A program made the position numbers and the translations under genes. The notes under the pieces were generated by a model, which saw only the letters and a program-made list of their open reading frames with translations, was not told the origin of the DNA and searched no databases. Below, in pieces: positions 1-9,967 of a DNA stretch of 64,000 bases. Positions within the stretch are counted from its first letter, which is position 1. Each line of letters starts with the position of its first letter. This DNA is from Ottowia beijingensis (lineage in GTDB: Bacteria > Pseudomonadota > Gammaproteobacteria > Burkholderiales > Burkholderiaceae_C): the NCBI RefSeq assembly GCF_013423955.1, contig NZ_JACCKX010000001.1, positions 2,852,001 through 2,916,000 of the forward strand, written 5' to 3'.

Positions 1-1
1 G

Positions 2-487
2 AACGATGTTGGCCCGGTCATCGAATGGCAGGCGCTGGAGCGCATCGGCCAGTACCTGGGCAAGGCCGGCACCTTCGACTCCGTCGAGGCGGCGGCCGCG
101 CGCATGCGCGAGATTTCCGCCGGCTTCGGCCCGCACAGCGACGAGCAGTGGCTGGCGCTGTCGCGCCCCATGCTGCGCCCGGTGCCGGGCAGCAGCTGGC
201 GCATGCACTACGACCCGGCCATCGCCGTGCCGTATGGCGCGCTCACGCAGCAATCTGCGGCCGACGGCGAAGCCGCGCTGTGGCAGCTGTACGACCGCGT
301 GCAGGCCGAGACGCTGGTGATCCGCGGCGCCGACTCCGACCTGCTGTCACCCGCCACCGCGCAGGCCATGGCGGCGCGCGGCCCGCGCCCGCGCGTGGTC
401 GAATTTGCCGGTGTGGGCCACGCACCCACGCTGGTGGCGGCCGATCAGGTGGCGACGGTGCTCGACTTTCTGTTGCCCGCGCCATGA
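2..487 (+). CDS. alpha/beta hydrolase, C-terminal part (cut by window start)
   Basis: The frame is open from the first bases, so the N-terminus lies outside the window; about 161 residues remain. The end has the layout of an alpha/beta-hydrolase fold: a cap-like helical stretch, then a segment ETLVIRGADSDLLSP carrying the usual acid residue, then VEFAGVGHAPTLV with the catalytic-histidine GHAP motif near the C-terminus. Substrate cannot be told. The stop overlaps the relA start (ATGA), so the two are probably translationally coupled. Confidence 0.8.
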   Translation, partial: NDVGPVIEWQALERIGQYLGKAGTFDSVEAAAARMREISAGFGPHSDEQWLALSRPMLRPVPGSSWRMHYDPAIAVPYGALTQQSAADGEAALWQLYDRVQAETLVIRGADSDLLSPATAQAMAARGPRPRVVEFAGVGHAPTLVAADQVATVLDFLLPAP

Positions 488-2698
488 AGACGCTGGCGCT
501 GCCATCTCAGACCTCGCGCCAGCCGCTGGCCGACGTGGTCACGGCCACGGGCGGTGGCAGCGACGTCGTCGGCGAGATGCGCGCGCGCGCCCGCGCCTTT
601 GCCGAGCCGCTGCTGGCGGGCGAAGCCACCTCGTCGGGCGAGAACGTGCTGGCCCATGCCGATGCCACGGCCGACATCCTGGCCGGCATCGGCGGCTCCG
701 ACGACATCCAGGCCGCGGTGTACCTGAGCTACGCCAGCAGCCAGCTCAACCGCCCGGACGAGGTGATCGGCAAGGCCTTCGGCGACAGCTTTGCCCGGCT
801 GGCCATCGAGACCTCGAAGCTGGAGCGGGTGCAGCAGCGCTCGCGCGCCAGCCGGCACGACCAACTGGGCGATTCGGAACTGGCCGGCCAGCAGACCGAG
901 TTCGTGCGCAAGATGCTGCTGGCCTTCAGCCGCGACCTGCGCGTGGTGCTGCTGCGCCTGGCATCGCGCCTGCAGACGCTGCGCTGGTGCGCATCGGCGC
1001 GCAAGGTGCCGGCACCCAGCCTGCTGCGCGAATCGCACGAGGTGTTCGCGCCGCTGGCCAACCGCCTGGGCATCTGGCAGATCAAGTGGGAGATGGAGGA
1101 CCTGATCTTCCGCTTCCAGGAGCCCGAGACCTACCGCATGGTGGCCTCGCTGCTGGACGAAAAGCGCGTCGAGCGCGAAGCCGCGCTGGAGCAGCGCCGC
1201 GCCGAGATCGAGTCGGCGCTGTGCGCCCAGGGCATCGACGCCAGCGTGACGGGGCGGCCCAAGCACATCAGTTCCATCGTGCGCAAGATGCGCGGCAAGG
1301 CGCTGGACTTCGACCAGGTGTTCGACGTGCGCGCGCTGCGCGTGCTGGTGCCCACGGTGGAGGACTGCTACCGGGCGCTCGGCTGGGTGCACCAGCGCTT
1401 CATGCCGGTGCCGCAGGAGTTCGACGACTACATCGCCAAGCCCAAGGGCAATGGCTACCAGTCGCTGCACACCGTGGTGCGCGACGGCGATGGCCGCGCG
1501 TGGGAAATCCAGATTCGCACGCACCAGATGCACCAGCACGCCGAGCACGGCGTGGCCGCGCACTGGGCCTACAAGGAGGCGGGCACCAAGGGCTATGTCG
1601 GCGTCAGCGCCGAAAGCGATTACGACGCCAAGATCGCCGTGCTGCGCCAGCTGCTGGCATGGGAGCGCGACCTCTCGGGCGCGGCGCCGCAATACGGCCT
1701 GTTCGACGACCGCATCTACGTGCTCACGCCGCAAGCCGCCATCGTCGAACTGCCGGCGGGCGCGACGGCGGTGGACTTCGCATACACGCTGCACACCGAG
1801 CTGGGCCACCGCTGCCGCGGTGCGCGCGTCGACGGCGCCATGGTGCCGCTGCACACGCCGCTGAAGAACGGCCAGACGGTCGAGGTGATCTCGGCCAAGG
1901 AGGGCGGCCCGTCGCGCGACTGGCTGAATCCCGATCTGCATTTCCTGGCCTCGTCGCGCGCCAAGTCGAAGGTGCGCGCCTGGTTCAACGCCCAGCAGAC
2001 GCGCGAGACCATCGCCCGCGGGCGCGAGATGGTCGAGAAGCTGCTGCAGCGCGAAGGCCGCACCGCCATTGCGCTGGATCACCTGGCCGGTGAACTGGGC
2101 TTCAAGACGCCCGACGCGCTGTTCGAGACCGTCGGCAAGGACGAGCTGTCGCTGCGCGCCATCGAGACCGTGCTGCGCCCCCGAGCCCGTGCCCGATGCC
2201 GACGAGCAGGTGTTGCGCAAGGCGCGCACCGATGGCGGCGGTGGTGCCCGCGGCGGCGTGCTGGTGGTGGGGCTGGATTCGCTGCTCACGCAGCCGGCGC
2301 GCTGCTGCAAGCCCGCGCCGCCCGACGACATCGCGGGCTACGTCACACGCGGGCGCGGCGTCAGCGTGCACCGGCGCGACTGCAACACCTTCCGCGAACT
2401 GCAGGCGCGCGAGCCCGAACGCGTGATCGAGGTCGGCTGGAGCACGCCCGCCACCGGCCATTCGCCGGCCTACCCGGTCGACGTGGCGGTCGAGGCGCTG
2501 GACCGCCAGGGCCTGCTGCGCGACATCTCGGATTTGTTCGCGCGCGAGAAGATGAACGTCATCGGCGTGCAGACCCAGTCCGTCAAGGGCTGGGCATGGA
2601 TGACCTTCACCGTCGAAGTCAGCGACACGCAGCGCCTGGCCCATGTGCTGCGCCAGGTGCAGGATGTGACCGGCGTGCGCGTGGCGCGCCGGCGCTGA
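484..2698 (+). CDS. relA: RelA/SpoT-family (p)ppGpp synthetase, frameshift near 2183
   Basis: Stringent-response alarmone enzyme acting in the cytoplasm at the ribosome. The start is the ATG overlapping the previous stop. In order: a degenerate N-terminal hydrolase-like domain in which the HD histidine-aspartate pair is not evident, as in RelA proper; the synthetase domain (around residues 250-360, with RPKHISSIVRKM, FDVRALRVLV, GNGYQSLHTVV); a TGS domain (about 395-460); and a C-terminal zinc-finger/ACT region with CCKP and VHRRDCNT. The frame breaks in a run of five C at about 2180-2184, where LRP should run into PEPVPD; loss of two bases from a longer run explains it. Restored length is about 738 residues, normal for RelA. 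Confidence 0.93.
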
Positions 2699-2738
2699 AA
2701 TTTCCACCGCCTTCCGCGGCCAGCCATCGCCAATCGGC

Positions 2739-2744
2739 TATACT
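2739..2744 (+). promoter_or_regulatory. -10 element of the tRNA-Val promoter
   Basis: TATACT lies 20 bases before the mature tRNA 5' end, followed by a GC-rich discriminator typical of stringently controlled stable-RNA promoters. No good -35 is visible, so this is a moderate call. Confidence 0.45.
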
Positions 2745-2763
2745 CTGCGGCTTCGAATCTTTC

Positions 2764-2840
2764 AGGCGCGTAGCTCAGCTGGTTAGAGCACCACCTTGAC
2801 ATGGTGGGGGTCGTTGGTTCGAGTCCAATCGCGCCTACCA
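2764..2840 (+). tRNA. tRNA-Val(GAC)
   Basis: A full 77-nt cloverleaf: acceptor stem AGGCGCG/CGCGCCT, D-arm GCTC..GAGC, anticodon stem CCACC/GGTGG around loop TTGACAT (anticodon GAC), T-arm with TTCGAGT, and an encoded CCA end. It follows relA by 65 bases with its own promoter-like element. Confidence 0.97.
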
Positions 2841-2848
2841 ATGAAATC

Positions 2849-2880
2849 AAGCACTTGCGGGAAACCGTAGGTGCTTTTTT
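2849..2880 (+). terminator. Rho-independent terminator after tRNA-Val
   Basis: Stem AAGCAC/GTGCTT extended by an imperfect inner part (TTGCGG/CCGTAG), closed by a short A-rich loop and followed directly by a run of six T. It begins nine bases after the tRNA CCA. Confidence 0.7.
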
Positions 2881-2992
2881 CTTGCCGGCATGAAGAAAGT
2901 ACGGACAAGCGCATCAGGGTAACTCATGCCCGGTCTCGTGTGGCCTGCGACCTAGAATCTGTTGCAGTGCAGCAGTCTTCTACTCCCTGTCC

Positions 2993-3553
2993 ATGAGCCG
3001 ATCCAGAGCTTCAGCGTCCACCGCCAAGGCACCTGCGACGTCGCCAGCCAGCGATGCGCGGGTGATCAAGAAATACCCCAACCGGCGGCTGTACGACACC
3101 AGCAGCTCGTCCTACATCACGCTGGCGCAGGTGCGTGAACTGGTGATGGCGCACGAGGCGTTCGTGGTGCGCGATGCCAAGAGCGGCGAAGACCTCACGC
3201 GCAGCATCCTGCTGCAGATCATTCTGGAAGAAGAGGCCGGCGGCGCGCCGATGTTCACCGAGGCGGTGCTGGCGCACATCATCCGCTTCTACGGCCATGC
3301 ACTGCAGGGCTTCATGGGGACGTACCTGGAGAAGAACATCCAGGCCTTCATCGAAATCCAGGCCAAGCTGGCCGAACAGTCCACGGGTCTGTCGCCGGAG
3401 AGCTGGGCGCAATTCATGAGCATGCAGTCGCCCATGATGCAGGGCATGATGGGCAACTACCTGGAGCAGTCGAAGACCATGTTTCTGCAGATGCAGGAGC
3501 AAATGACCCGGCAGACCGAGCAGATGCTGGGGGCGTTCGGCATCAAGCGCTGA
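2993..3553 (+). CDS. phaR: Polyhydroxyalkanoate synthesis regulator PhaR
   Basis: DNA-binding regulator of PHA granule metabolism. It typically binds PHA and represses the phasin gene. After a 20-residue low-complexity head comes the highly conserved PHB/PHA accumulation regulator DNA-binding domain starting at VIKKYPNRRLYDT (about residues 24-84), followed by a PHB-accumulation domain and a methionine/glutamine-rich C-terminus (SMQSPMMQGMMGN) with helical character. Length 186 residues is typical of Burkholderiales PhaR. No pha biosynthetic genes are in the window, so it is orphaned from phaCAB here, which is common. Confidence 0.93.
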   Translation: MSRSRASASTAKAPATSPASDARVIKKYPNRRLYDTSSSSYITLAQVRELVMAHEAFVVRDAKSGEDLTRSILLQIILEEEAGGAPMFTEAVLAHIIRFYGHALQGFMGTYLEKNIQAFIEIQAKLAEQSTGLSPESWAQFMSMQSPMMQGMMGNYLEQSKTMFLQMQEQMTRQTEQMLGAFGIKR

Positions 3554-3580
3554 CCGGCGCCGGGCTGCGACAATTGCGGC

Positions 3581-5000
3581 ATGAGTGAAACCAACATGCC
3601 CGCGCCGCGCATCGGCTTCGTGTCGCTGGGCTGCCCGAAGGCGCTGACCGATTCGGAACTGATCCTGACGCAGCTCTCGGCCGAGGGCTATGCGACCAGC
3701 AAGACCTTCGAGGGCGCCGACCTCGTCATCGTCAACACCTGCGGCTTCATCGACGAGGCCGTGAAGGAAAGCCTGGACACCATCGGCGAGGCGCTGTCGG
3801 TCAATGGCAAGGTCATCGTCACCGGCTGTCTTGGTGCAAAAACCATAGCTGCTGGCGCAGGTGGGACGGGCGCTGAAGGCCAAAATGATTCGGAAAACCT
3901 GATCAAGCACCTGCACCGTCGGTGCTGGCCGTCACCGGCCCGCATGCCACGCAGGAGGTGATGGACGCGGTGCACCAGCACCTGCCGAAACCGCACGACC
4001 CGTTCCTCGACCTGGTGCCGGGCGCCTTCGGCGAGGCGGGGCTGAAGCTGACGCCGCGCCACTACGCCTACCTGAAGATCAGCGAAGGCTGCAACCACCG
4101 CTGCACCTTCTGCATCATTCCGTCGATGCGCGGCGACCTGGTGAGCCGCCCGATCGGCGATGTGCTGAAGGAGGCGCGCGCGCTGTTCGAAGGCGGCGTG
4201 AAGGAGCTACTGGTCATCAGCCAGGACACCTCGGCCTACGGCGTCGATGTGAAGTACCGCACCGGCTTCTGGGACGGGCGCCCGGTGAAGACGCGGCTGC
4301 TGGAGCTGGTGCAGGCGCTGGGCGAACTGGCCGCGCCGCACGACGCGTGGGTGCGCTTGCATTACGTTTACCCGTACCCACATGTCGATGACATCCTGCC
4401 GCTGATGGCCGAAGGCAAGGTATTGCCTTATCTGGACGTGCCGTTGCAGCACAGCCATCCCGATGTGCTGCGGCGCATGAAGCGCCCAGCCAGCGGCGAG
4501 AAGAATCTGGAGCGCATCGCGCGCTGGCGCGAGATGTGTCCCGATCTGGTCATCCGCTCCACCTTCATCGCCGGGTTTCCGGGCGAGACGGAAGAAGAGT
4601 TCGAGCACCTGCTCGACTTCATGCGTGAAGCACGCATCGACCGCGCGGGTTGCTTTGCCTACTCGCCGGTCGAAGGCGCCGCTGCCAACGATCTGCCCGG
4701 CATGCTGCCCGCCGAAGTGCGCGAAGAGCGCCGCGCCCGATTCATGGCCGTGGCCGAGGAGGTGTCGACCGCCAAGCTGCGCGAGCGCATCGGGACGACG
4801 ATGCGGGTGCTGGTCGATGCGGCGCCCGCCATGGGCCGACGCGGCGGGGTGGGGCGCAGTTACGCCGATGCACCCGAGATCGATGGCGTGGTGCAACTGC
4901 TGCCACCCGAAAAATCAGCAAGCAGCTGAAGGTGGGCGAGTTCACGCGGGCGCGCATCGTGGGTGCGCAAGGGCACGATTTGGTGGCCTTGCCGATCTGA
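3581..5000 (+). CDS. rimO: Ribosomal protein S12 methylthiotransferase RimO, two frameshifts and an in-frame repeat insertion
   Basis: Radical-SAM/[4Fe-4S] methylthiotransferase modifying the conserved Asp of S12. Visible: the UPF0004 domain with cysteines in [22 protein letters not shown] and VTGCLGAK; the radical SAM motif CNHRCTFC (RYLK-type context [12 protein letters not shown]); and a C-terminal TRAM domain ending in GQ-like [12 protein letters not shown]. Two single-base losses break the frame: a C near 3925 ([11 protein letters not shown]) and an A in the A-run near 4909 (PPEKISKQ). Between GCLGAK and HPSVLAVTG there are roughly 17 more residues than in the E. coli protein as I recall it, and they coincide with a dispersed repeat (3837-3896). 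Restored length about 473. Confidence 0.93.
3837..3896 (-). repeat. Palindromic repeat family A (short form) inside rimO
   Basis: On the minus strand it reads AATCATTTTGGCCTTCAGCGC, a variable spacer, then GCGCCAGCAGCTATGG, matching the short family-A copies at 9243, 26880 and 61500. It is translated as [16 protein letters not shown] within RimO, in the same reading frame of the repeat as the copy in nnr. It sits in a lower-GC island inside a high-GC gene. Confidence 0.8.
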
Positions 5001-5045
5001 TGCGCGCTGGCAACAACCTGCCCGGTGGTGCCGTCTGCGGGCCAC

Positions 5046-5066
5046 AAAAAGCCACCCGAAGGTGGC
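5046..5066 (-). terminator. Terminator of tRNA-Leu (minus strand)
   Basis: Stem GCCACC/GGTGGC with a TTCG tetraloop, followed on the minus strand by a five-T run. It lies 48 bases beyond the tRNA 3' end. On the plus strand the same hairpin is followed by TTTCGTT and may also help end rimO transcription. Confidence 0.7.
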
Positions 5067-5113
5067 TTTCGTTGCAACCCGTCTGTTATCTTCAAACGTG
5101 TTGCGGTTTTAGT

Positions 5114-5198
<85 letters not shown>

Positions 5199-5248
5199 AT
5201 TTCAGGAAAGCAAGGATTCTATATCAAAATTCAGACTTTTCCAGCGGC

Positions 5249-7514
5249 CTGCTGGATGAAATTGAAGGCACGGTGCAAGGCCACCGCGACGGCCACGGTT
5301 TCGTGGTGCGCGACGATGGTGATCCGGACATTTATCTGCCCGCCAACGAGATGCGCGCGGTGCTGCACCGCGACCGTGTCAAGGTGCGCATCGTGCGCCA
5401 GGACCGGCGCGGCCGGCCCGAAGGGCGCGTGCTCGAGATCGTGCAGCGTCCCCGCACCCGATCATCGGGCGCTTGTTGCACGAAGGCGGCATCTGGCTGG
5501 TGGCGCCCGAGGATCGGCGCTACGGCCAGGACGTGCTGATCCCCAAGACCGCTATTGGCGCGGCCAAGACGGGCCAGGTGGTGGTGGTCGAGTTGACCGA
5601 ACCGCCCGCGCTCTACGGCCAGCCCGTGGGCCGCGTGAAGGAAGTGCTGGGCGAGATCGACGACCCCGGTATGGAGATCGAGATCGCCGTGCGCAAGTAC
5701 GGCGTGCCGCACGAGTTTTCCGATGCCGCCATCGGTGAGGCGCGTGCCCTGCCCGACACGGTGCAGCCGGCCGACCGGCAGGGCCGTGTCGACCTGACCG
5801 ACATGCCGCTGTGCACCATCGACGGCGAGGACGCGCGCGACTTTGACGACGCCGTGTACTGCGAGCCGGCGGTGGTCAGCGGCCGCGGCAAGAAGCCCAA
5901 TGGCTGGCGCCTGCTGGTGGCCATTGCCGACGTGAGCCACTACGTCAAGACCGGCAGCCCGATCGACGTGGACGCCTACGACCGCGCCACCAGCGTGTAC
6001 TTTCCGCGCCGCGTGATTCCGATGCTGCCCGAGAAGCTGAGCAACGGCCTGTGCTCGCTCAACCCCGATGTCGAGCGCCTGTGCATGGTGTGCGACATGC
6101 TGGTCGATGCCAAGGGCGAGGTGGTGGCGTACCAGTTCTATCCGGCGGTGATGTTCAGCCACGCCCGCTTCACCTACACCGAGGTGGCGGCCATCCTGGC
6201 CAACACGCGCGGCCCCGAGGCGGCGCGTCGCAAGGATCGGGTGCCCGATCTGCTGAACCTGCACGACGTGTTCCGCGCGCTGCTCAAGGGCCGCCAGCCC
6301 GCGGCGCGGTCGACTTCGACACCGTGGAGACACAGATCGTCTGCGACGAGGCGGGCCACATCGAGAAGATCGTGCCGCGCGTGCGCAACGATGCCCACCG
6401 CCTGATCGAGGAATGCATGCTGGCCGCCAACGTGTGCAGCGCGGATTTCATTCAGCAGGGCAAGCAGCCCGGCCTGTACCGCGTGCACGAGGGCCCGACG
6501 CCCGAGAAGCAGGACATCCTGCGCGCCTACCTGAAGGCGCTGGGGCTGGGCCTGTCGATCAGCGACACGCCACACCCGAGCGAGTTCCAGCGCATCGCCG
6601 ACGCCACCAAGGACCGGCCCGACGCCGAGCAGATCCACATGATGCTGCTGCGTTCGATGAGCCAAGCCATGTACACGCCCGTCAACAGCGGCCATTTCGG
6701 CCTGGCGTATGACGCGTACACCCACTTCACCAGCCCCATCCGGCGCTACCCCGATCTGCTGGTGCACCGCGTGATCAAGGCGATCCTCGAAGCGCGCAAG
6801 TACCAGTTGCCGGCGCTGCCCACGCCGGGCGAGGCGCACGAGAAGCTGAAGGCGCGCCTGCAGAAGAACAGCGCGGCGCGTCGTCGCAGCGACGACGAGA
6901 CGCCGCAGCTCCGGCGCCAGTCGCCCGAGATGCTGGCCTGGGAGGCCGCCGGCCTGCATTGCAGCGCCAACGAGCGCCGCGCCGACGAAGCCAGCCGCGA
7001 CGTCGAGGCCTGGCTCAAGTGCAAGTACATGAAGGAGCACCTGGGCGAGGAGTTCGGCGGCACGGTCAGTGCGGCCACCAGCTTCGGCCTGTTCGTCACG
7101 CTGGACGACCTGCACGTCGAAGGGCTGGTGCACATCACCGAGCTGGGCGGCGAGTACTTCCGCTCTGACGAAATCCGCCAGGAACTGCGCGGCGAGCGCA
7201 CCGGCATCCGCTATGGCCTGGGCACCCGTGTGCGGGTGCAGGTGAGCCGCGTCGACCTGGACGGCCGCAAGATCGACTTCCGCCTGGTGCGCGAGGGTGA
7301 CGAGCTGCTGTCGCGTGCCATGCGCGACAAGGGCGTGGCGCCGGCCGGCGAGCGCGGGCAGCCCGCCAAGGCGGCGGACAAGCGCGCCGCGCGCAAGCAG
7401 CGCGATGCCGAACGCGGCGCGCGACCCTCGCCGATCCAGGCGCTGAAGTCCGCTGTCAAGAAGGCCGCGACCAAGGTCCAGAAGAACGGCAAGGCGCGCA
7501 AACCGAGGCGCTGA
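5249..7514 (+). CDS. rnr: Ribonuclease R, two frameshifts, no in-frame ATG start
   Basis: 3'-5' exoribonuclease of the RNB family degrading structured RNA. In order: cold-shock-like RNA-binding region beginning EGTVQGHRDGHGF, the RNB catalytic domain with the acidic motif CTIDGEDARDFDDAV (about residues 185-200) and HFTSPIRRYPDLLVHR, an S1 domain with GTVSAATSFGLFV, and a lysine/arginine-rich tail. Single C losses break the frame near 5462 (RPRTPIIGRLL) and 6301 (KGRQPRGAVDF). Between the divergent tRNA and the first conserved residues no ATG or GTG is in frame; CTG at 5249 or a further undetected indel are the options, so the start is uncertain. Restored length about 755. Confidence 0.9.
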
Positions 7515-7716
7515 ATCCCCTGCCGCTCGGCCAAGCACGAGTAAATTGCTCGGGTTTGGTACAGGTTCGGGTATGACGGCCGTATTGCTGGCGGCTACAC
7601 TCTTGCGCCCTCGACCGGACGGCCATGCGGTGCATCGGCACCCGCAGGCGATGTGCGGCGAGCGCGTTGGCATGCTGCACATTTATTACATCAAGACCCC
7701 GGCCGGGCAGGAGGAG

Positions 7717-8286
7717 ATGAACGCCCGCGGCCCGGGGCTGAATGCCCGGGAGCGGCAGATCATGCTCATGTGCAGCGGACAGCGCCCGCTGCAGGTGTTG
7801 ATCGAGCTGTTCGGCGAATCCGTGGTGCGCGAGTTGCACGAACTCGTCGTCCAAGGCTACCTTCAGGCCGTCCGCCGTCTGCCCGATCCGACCCCGCATC
7901 CGGCGGGTGTGTTGCAGGCGGCACCGGATTTCGCATCCGCCCGGCTGCAGACGCGGCTGACGCATACGCGGGATTTCATCACGGTGGTGGCCCAGTCGCT
8001 GGGCACGACCCTCGCTCGTGAACTGGTGTTGGCCTACAGCAGGACCACGGACCCGGAGGCCGTGCTGACCTATGCAGGCGGCTTGCTGGAGCTGTTGTTT
8101 CGCGCCGGCGACCGGAGCCGCACGCTGCGGGTGGGCTACAAGATCGCCGACCTGCTGCCGCGCGCCCTGGTGCCGCAGATGGTGGACCGCCTGCTGGACG
8201 GCCCCAATCCCGACATGGCCGCGGCGCTGTACGAGCACCTGCTGTCCGGCCAGGACGTGGTGTCGTTCGACGACGGCACGCTCTGA
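7717..8286 (+). CDS. Hypothetical protein of unknown function
   Basis: 189 residues from the ATG preceded by an AGGAGG-rich stretch; the frame is open further upstream, so ATG at 7672 (MLHIYYIK) is an alternative. The sequence is leucine/arginine-rich and probably all-helical: ARERQIMLMCSGQRPLQVLIELFG looks like a winged-helix or response-regulator-associated start, followed by VVRELHELVVQGYLQ. I recognise no family. It follows rnr by 202 bases; that gap holds only an AT-richer promoter-like stretch around 7541-7575. It ends 13 bases before the convergent nnr. Confidence 0.6.
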   Translation: MNARGPGLNARERQIMLMCSGQRPLQVLIELFGESVVRELHELVVQGYLQAVRRLPDPTPHPAGVLQAAPDFASARLQTRLTHTRDFITVVAQSLGTTLARELVLAYSRTTDPEAVLTYAGGLLELLFRAGDRSRTLRVGYKIADLLPRALVPQMVDRLLDGPNPDMAAALYEHLLSGQDVVSFDDGTL

Positions 8287-8298
8287 AGACTTGAGAGC

Positions 8299-9834
8299 TT
8301 AAGGCGCCAGCCGGGCGGCCAAGGCGCTGGCCGTCAGGCTGCGGCCTTCGGGCCAGGCATCGGCCACGGCGCCGTGGCGCTGCACGGCGGCGCAGGCGGC
8401 ACTGAACGCCGCTTGTCCGCCCGCCAGCAGGGCGCCGACCAAGCCCGCCAGCACGTCACCCGAGCCCGGCGTGGCCAGCCGCGCGTTGCCGGTGGGGTTG
8501 ATGCGCGGCACTTCGCCCGGCGCTGCGATGACGCTGCCCGAGCCCTTGAGCACCGCCACGCATTGAAAGCGTGCCGCCAGCGCCGCAGCGGCGGCCAGCC
8601 GGTCGGCCTGCACCTGGCGGGCGTCGGTGGCCAGCAGGCGCGCGGCTTCCAGCGGGTGGGGCGTCAGCACCGTGGCCTGGCCGCGTGCGGCGCGCCCGGT
8701 CAGCGCGGCCTGCAGGGCTGGGTCCTGCGCGATGGCGTTCAGCGCGTCGGCATCCAGCACCAGGCGCGGGGCCTGGGCCAGCACGGCCGGCAGCACGCCG
8801 CGCACGGCCTCGCCGCCGCCGCAGCCGCACACCACCGTCATGGCGGTCAGCGGCAGGGCATCGGGGCGGCGGAACATCAGTTCGGGCTGCGACACGTCAA
8901 GCGCCAGCGCACCATCGCCCAGCAGGCCAACGTACACGCGCCCCGCGCCGCCGTGCAGTGCGGCGCTGGCCGCCAGCAGCGCGGCGCCGGCCATGGCGGT
9001 GCCGCGCGTGGCGTCGGTTTCGCCGCCGATCACGGCCACGTCGCCGAAGCTGCCCTTGTGGCTGGCGTGCGGCGCGGCGCGGCGGGTGGTGGGGCGTTCA
9101 GCCAGGCGGTGGGCGGCTCGTCGCCGGGCGCCACGCCCAGGTCGTCGAACCACAGCGTGCCGCAGGCGTCGCGGCCTTGTGCGGTGAACAGGCCGGGCTT
9201 CAGGGTGAGCAGGCTCAGCGTGTGCCGGCGGTGACCGGGCGGTTTCAAGCCAAATCGGCCTTCAGCGCTTGGTGGACAAGCGCAATCAGCTATGAAATCA
9301 GCAGTATTCGGGGTTGGCCAGATACCGCTGTCGGCCTGCAGGCCGCTGGGCACGTCGACGGTGAGCAGCATGGCCGGGCTGGCATGCAGCTGCGCCAGCA
9401 GTTCGGCCATGCGCCCCTCCGGTGCGCGCGTGGTGCCGATGCCGAGCAGCGCGTCGATGCCCAGGTCCTGTGCGCCCAGCACGGGCGGTTCGTCGGTGAA
9501 GGTGACCTGCGCCGCGCGCGCGTTGCAGCGAGGCGCGGGCGTCGGCCGGCAGGCGATCCTCGTCGCCCAGCCACGTCACCACGGGGTTCATGCCCCACTG
9601 GCGCAGGTGCAGGGCGGCTTCCAGCCCGTCGCCGCCGTTGTTGCCGGGGCCGCAGGCGATCCAGACCGTGCGCGCATGCGGCGCCAGCGCCAGCGCCAGC
9701 CGCGCCGTGGCCAGGCCGGCGCGCTGCATCAGCGTGTGCGGCGGCAGCGCGGCCTGGGCCGTGGCCTCGATGCGGCGCGTGGCGGCCAGGTCGAACAGCG
9801 GGGCGGGGCGGTCGAGCGGCAGCAGGTGGGGCAT
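8299..9834 (-). CDS. nnr: Bifunctional NAD(P)H-hydrate epimerase/dehydratase, two frameshifts, repeat inserted
   Basis: Repairs hydrated NAD(P)H. The N-terminal YjeF_N epimerase half has [16 protein letters not shown] and DALLGIG; the C-terminal ribokinase-like dehydratase has [11 protein letters not shown], the HPLEAARLL motif and [19 protein letters not shown]. The frame breaks near 9520 (loss of one CG unit in a CG repeat; [20 protein letters not shown]) and near 9085 (one C). Between SGLQADSG and [12 protein letters not shown] there are about 33 residues where I recall about 10 in E. coli YjeF; the surplus coincides with a family-A repeat. Restored length about 512. Confidence 0.9.
9243..9298 (+). 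repeat. Palindromic repeat family A (short form) inside nnr
   Basis: Reads TTTCAAGCCAAATCGGCCTT, then CAGCGC, a variable centre, and GCGCAATCAGCTATGAAAT. In nnr (minus strand) it encodes [20 protein letters not shown]; the IAxxA...AEG(R/Q) pattern is the same as in RimO, so both proteins read the element in the same frame. Confidence 0.85.
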
Positions 9835-9873
9835 GGCCCATTATGGGTTCAGCGCGCTGGCGCGGAACTCATG

Positions 9874-9965
9874 AATTGATAGTGGCTTGCGCTTGCCCTT
9901 CAATGGTTTCAAGCGAAAAATGTCTGAAATCGTTTGCTGGAGGGCGCCAGCAGCTATATTTTTAC
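9874..9965 (+). repeat. Palindromic repeat family A, full-length copy between nnr and dadA
   Basis: About 92 bp filling the gap between two minus-strand genes: left arm ATTGATAGTGGCTTGCGC, central palindromic part TTTCAAGCGAAAAATG..CTGAAAT, right arm GGCGCCAGCAGCTATATTTT. The arms are imperfect inverted repeats of each other. The same layout recurs at 17852, 24739 and 52067. Confidence 0.85.
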
Positions 9966-9967
9966 GA

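Noticed and set aside
445..2331. Long minus-strand ORFs opposite relA and many other genes (up to about 890 residues)
   Set aside because: Shadows caused by the high GC content; low-complexity Arg/Ala/His composition and no motifs, while the plus strand encodes recognised proteins.
25..2799. A 924-residue ORF covering hydrolase and relA
   Set aside because: It reads an out-of-frame stretch of the hydrolase, then relA from 484, then an out-of-frame tail over the tRNA; the true relA starts at 484 and shifts frame at 2183.
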